A stretch of DNA of 20,942 nucleotides from Gemmatimonadota bacterium (GTDB lineage: Bacteria > Gemmatimonadota > Gemmatimonadetes > Gemmatimonadales > GWC2-71-9), in the NCBI GenBank assembly GCA_017889745.1, contig JAGGAG010000020.1:1-20942 (forward strand), in the 5' to 3' direction. The notes beneath the pieces are model-generated. The model was not told the DNA's origin and ran no database searches. It saw nothing but the letters and a program-made list of their open reading frames with translations. Positions 17,439-20,942 of this stretch are shown here, piece by piece; the stretch's first letter is position 1; each line of letters begins with the position of its first letter. The position numbers were made by a program, and so were the translations under genes.

Positions 17439-18068
17439 TCAGTGCGATGCGTGCTCGAGCAGGAGGTCCGTCAGCAACACATAGTCCTTGTCGAGGTGAC
17501 GATTGCCGTCGGTGACGATGATGCTTCCCTGCTCCGGCGGCATCTGAGGACAAAGCGTGTTCGATTCCTTCTTCCCGTAGACGCACACCACGTCGAGGCC
17601 ATTGAGCTTCGCCGCCTCGGGCAGCGTCGGCATCGACTCCAGCTGCAGCCCCGGCTCCAGCAGGCCCACCAGCTTCACCCGTGATCGCAGGTCAGCCGGG
17701 AGTCGCGCCGCCATGAAGGTGAGGGCGGAGGCGCCGCGCGAGTCACCGATCAGCAGCACCTTGTCAGCGTCCCAGCTGTCGAGGTAGAACCGGACCACCC
17801 GGGCCAGGTCGACTCCCATCTGGTCCGCGGTGCGCTTGTTCTTGAGGTACGCCGGCATGTCGAAGCCCACGACCGGGATGCCGCGATCGAGCAGCGTCTG
17901 GGTGATGGTGCGGTCCATGCCGACCCAGCCGCTCTCGCCGGTGAGCATGACCGCCATCACGGGCGACGGCACCGTGGCGGCAAAGGGACGCAGGGGAAGG
18001 TCGCTCACCGGCTCGGCGGGACCGAGCGGAAATGCGGTGAGTGCCAGCGCAGCGATGAAGGAGATCAT
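17439..18068 (-). CDS. VirJ/AcvB-like secreted alpha/beta hydrolase
   Basis: This 209-residue protein resembles the catalytic part of the VirJ/AcvB family. The family blocks are visible: MLTGESGWVGMD (41-52), a GIPVVGFDMPAYL strand (63-75), the nucleophile elbow LIGDSRGAS with S110, ARLPADLRSRV, and a C-terminal cysteine pair C162/C173 in VCVYGKKESNTLCP. H191 in GNRHLDKDY is the likely catalytic histidine. The family usually has GYSFGA at the elbow; here it reads GDSRGA. AcvB of Agrobacterium is a periplasmic lysyl-phosphatidylglycerol hydrolase, so a membrane-lipid or amino-acyl lipid substrate is plausible, but no lysyl-transferase gene is nearby. ATG 18068 starts a short signal peptide (1-18) and has AAGGA about 7 nt upstream. 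The gene stands alone between unrelated neighbours. Confidence 0.8.
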   Translation of the reverse strand: MISFIAALALTAFPLGPAEPVSDLPLRPFAATVPSPVMAVMLTGESGWVGMDRTITQTLLDRGIPVVGFDMPAYLKNKRTADQMGVDLARVVRFYLDSWDADKVLLIGDSRGASALTFMAARLPADLRSRVKLVGLLEPGLQLESMPTLPEAAKLNGLDVVCVYGKKESNTLCPQMPPEQGSIIVTDGNRHLDKDYVLLTDLLLEHASH

Positions 18069-18272
18069 GTCGGGTCCTTGCTGAGGGCAGCATCCCAAGG
18101 GCATCGAGCGTGCCGTGCAATCGTCGGCACGATCCGGCGCCGCAAGTCGCTGCGAGGATTCATCGTACGTGACCTCGCGATGCCGCCGGACGCGCGTCAT
18201 GCGCGGGTCATCTTGGCCCGGCAGGACAGATCGCCCGGCGCGCGATGGCGCGAGTGGCCCTCCCCAGGCGGC

Positions 18273-18302
18273 TTGGATTCGGGGGCGGGACGCCCTTATA
18301 TT
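18273..18302 (+). promoter_or_regulatory. Putative tRNA-Phe promoter
   Basis: TTGGAT (18273-18278) and TATATT (18297-18302, five of six consensus bases) are 18 nt apart, and the -10 box ends 12 nt before the tRNA. It is the only good promoter-like pair I see in the 246-nt gap 18069-18314. The rest of that gap shows no gene or clear structure. Confidence 0.6.
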
Positions 18303-18314
18303 CTCCCGCCCTTC

Positions 18315-18387
<73 letters not shown>

Positions 18388-18394
18388 TGACATG

Positions 18395-18426
18395 CGCTGC
18401 CGACGCCCGAGCGTCGGCAGCGTTTT
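18395..18426 (+). terminator. Intrinsic terminator of tRNA-Phe
   Basis: A perfect 12-bp GC-rich stem, cgctgccgacgc (18395-18406) with gcgtcggcagcg (18411-18422), has a CCGA tetraloop and is followed directly by TTTT (18423-18426). It lies 8 nt after the tRNA. The flanks tgaca (18388-18392) and tgtca (18426-18430) are also complementary. Confidence 0.88.
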
Positions 18427-18448
18427 GTCATGGCCAAGGCAAGGAGAA

Positions 18449-18476
18449 GCGCCCCTCCGATTGCTCGAAGGGGCGC
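18449..18476 (-). terminator. Possible terminator of the Ala/Lys-rich protein gene
   Basis: Bases 18449-18456 (gcgcccct) pair with 18469-18476 (aggggcgc) around a 12-nt loop, 62 nt past the stop of the minus-strand gene. Read on the minus strand, the stem is followed by a weak pyrimidine run (TTCTCCTT). It could serve as that gene's terminator. Together with the tRNA terminator it is the only structure I see in 18388-18537. Confidence 0.45.
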
Positions 18477-18537
18477 GGTGCGAGGCTTCAGGTGAGAAAT
18501 CGCAGCCAGTTTCGCTGCCTCGCGGAAGGACCTTCTC

Positions 18538-18930
18538 CTACTTGCTCGTGCTGGGAGCCGCTGGCTTGGCGGCCGGCTTGGCCGCTGGTGCCGTCGTCGT
18601 CGCCGGCTTGCTCATGTGCTCGTCGGTCTTCTTCGCCTGCTTCGCTTCGGCGTCCGCCGCCTTCTTCTTCTGCTCGGCCGCCTTCTTGTCCGCCTTCTTC
18701 TTCTCCTCGGCTGCCTTCTTCTCAGCCTTGGTCTGAGTGGTCGACGGCTTCGCAGCCGTGGTCGCTGGCTTCGCAGCCGGTGCCGCGGGCTTCGCCGCCG
18801 GGTTCTGCGCGGGAGCCTTCGTCACCTGCGTGGCGGGCTTCACGGTCGGGGGCGCGGCAGACGCCTGCGCCGCGAGCACCGTCGCGGAGAGAGCCAGTGA
18901 CGCCAGGGAGAGTGCGAACTTGCCGATCAT
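18538..18930 (-). CDS. Exported Ala/Lys/Pro-rich, TolA-like low-complexity protein
   Basis: This 130-residue protein is mostly three amino acids and has no recognisable fold. A clear signal peptide (MIGKFALSLASLALSATVLA, cut near AQASA/A) sends it across the membrane. The mature part has an Ala/Pro/Thr/Lys linker, then a run of about 35 residues made almost only of Lys, Ala and Glu (TKAEKKAAEEKKKADKKAAE and onward) that should be a charged single helix or coiled coil. A second Pro/Ala/Lys linker ends in STSK. This resembles the TolA middle domain or histone-H1-like tails, but similarity may be compositional only. ATG 18930 has GGAGG about 9 nt upstream. It may bind polyanions such as lipopolysaccharide, DNA or cell wall; that is a guess. 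Confidence 0.75.
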   Translation of the reverse strand: MIGKFALSLASLALSATVLAAQASAAPPTVKPATQVTKAPAQNPAAKPAAPAAKPATTAAKPSTTQTKAEKKAAEEKKKADKKAAEQKKKAADAEAKQAKKTDEHMSKPATTTAPAAKPAAKPAAPSTSK

Positions 18931-19145
18931 GGAACGGATCCTCCGGTATGGTTTGCCAAGAAAACCGCCACCGTCGCTCGGGGCGCTGCCGCCTCCTAAA
19001 GCATCGCTGATGCCACACCGGCCACGGACCGGCCGCGCGCCGCGCCACGACGCGCAACTCCCACGCACAGCAGGTGATGCGCCGCAGCGCGCGTTATCGA
19101 ATGCGGGATGGAAGCGGAGCGAAGAAGTGGGAGGGGAGACATAGC

Positions 19146-19162
19146 GTCAGAGACACTCTGAC
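19146..19162. repeat. 7-bp perfect inverted repeat downstream of the response regulator gene
   Basis: gtcagag (19146-19152) and ctctgac (19156-19162) flank ACA, 22 nt past the regulator stop codon. It may be a weak transcription end for the minus-strand pair, since no T-tract follows, or a protein-binding palindrome. The remainder of the 254-nt gap 18931-19184 shows only a 5-bp ggttt/aaacc repeat near 18950; I could not identify a promoter for the gene starting at 18930. Confidence 0.35.
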
Positions 19163-19184
19163 CCGGCTGGACAGAATGGCGCCG

Positions 19185-20587
<1,403 letters not shown>

Positions 20588-20591
<4 letters not shown>

Positions 20592-20942
20592 GCAGGCTTC
20601 CGGGAGAGGGAAAGGCGCCAGGTCGTGCCCGTCACCCCCGGAATGTGCTCGAGTTCGCCACCCTGCGCACGCGCCAGCCGCCGGCTCACCGCGAGCCCGA
20701 GCCCGGTGCCCGCCTCCCCCTTGGTGGAGACGAATGCGTTGAACAGCTGCTGCTGCATGATCGGCGCGAGGCCGGGGCCGGAGTCAGCCAAGTCGATCCA
20801 GGCGCGGTCGGCCGAGACGCCGGTGCGGAGCGTGATGCTGCCGCCGCGGTCGAGTGCCTCGATGGCGTTCTTGAGCAGGTTGAGGAGGATCTGTTCCACC
20901 AGCGCCGGGTCGCACACGGCCGTCACCGCCCCCGAGGGCGAC
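20588..20942 (-). CDS. Sensor histidine kinase, C-terminal ATPase part only (cut by window edge)
   Basis: This is the last 117 or so residues of a sensor kinase that phosphorylates the adjacent response regulator. The HATPase_c signature is complete in this piece: N box ILLNLLKNAIEAL, G1 box DSGPGL, F box FNAFVSTK and G2 box GTGLGLAVSRRLA, ending in GTTWRLSLSRKPA. The FxxFxSTK form is typical of NtrB/ZraS-like kinases that pair with sigma-54 activators, which fits the neighbour. The frame stays open to the right edge, so the sensor and phospho-acceptor histidine domains lie outside the window. Its stop overlaps the regulator's start by 4 nt. Confidence 0.93.

Noticed and set aside
18616..18900. 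Plus-strand Leu/Arg-rich frame opposite the Ala/Lys-rich gene
   Set aside because: The leucine/arginine repeats are the complement of the Lys/Ala codon runs; the minus strand has the signal peptide and ribosome-binding site.

Overview
The window is GC-rich, gene-dense bacterial DNA with both strands used. It has short intergenic gaps and several overlapping start/stop pairs. An ECF sigma factor coupled to a transmembrane Ser/Thr kinase, large TPR proteins, many secreted proteins and high GC together suggest a soil-type Gemmatimonadota or related lineage. This is inference from gene style, not a marker-gene result. No prophage, insertion sequence, integrase or CRISPR array was seen.

Left part (1-5600): the 3' part of a GT4 glycosyltransferase gene runs into the window and is followed by an anchored diheme cytochrome c. 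That gene meets a MATE exporter tail to tail. The minus strand then carries, in transcription order, a DUF2127 membrane protein, an RlmL-like rRNA methyltransferase (8-nt overlap), a heme oxygenase with its own likely promoter, and the MATE exporter. A block of inverted heptamer repeats lies between the heme oxygenase and MATE genes.

Middle (5600-11760): a plus-strand cluster encodes an Fpg/Nei DNA glycosylase, an ECF sigma factor and a kinase-TPR protein. These three overlap by 1 and 4 nt. A TPR lipoprotein-like protein with an unusual N-terminal cysteine domain follows. The sigma factor lacks the usual acidic region 2.2 and has a threonine there, as in sigma factors activated by a partner Ser/Thr kinase. 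The gene next door is such a kinase.

Right-middle (11770-15560): a minus-strand cluster encodes a secreted PQQ-type beta-propeller dehydrogenase, a secreted dienelactone-hydrolase-like protein and a diaminopropionate ammonia-lyase-like PLP enzyme. This looks like an oxidative or catabolic unit.

Right (15640-20942): two tandem, divergent, secreted paralogs of unknown function lie behind a possible promoter. They are followed by a VirJ/AcvB-like secreted hydrolase (minus strand), tRNA-Phe(GAA) with promoter and terminator, a secreted Ala/Lys/Pro-rich TolA-like protein (minus), and a two-component pair with an NtrC-type sigma-54 activator and a histidine kinase cut by the window edge.

No gene-free stretch exceeds 300 bases. 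The longest are 18931-19184, 18069-18314 and 15556-15744. The most notable items are the sigma/kinase pair, the cysteine-domain/lipoprotein fusion, the tandem secreted paralogs, and the palindrome over the heme oxygenase promoter.
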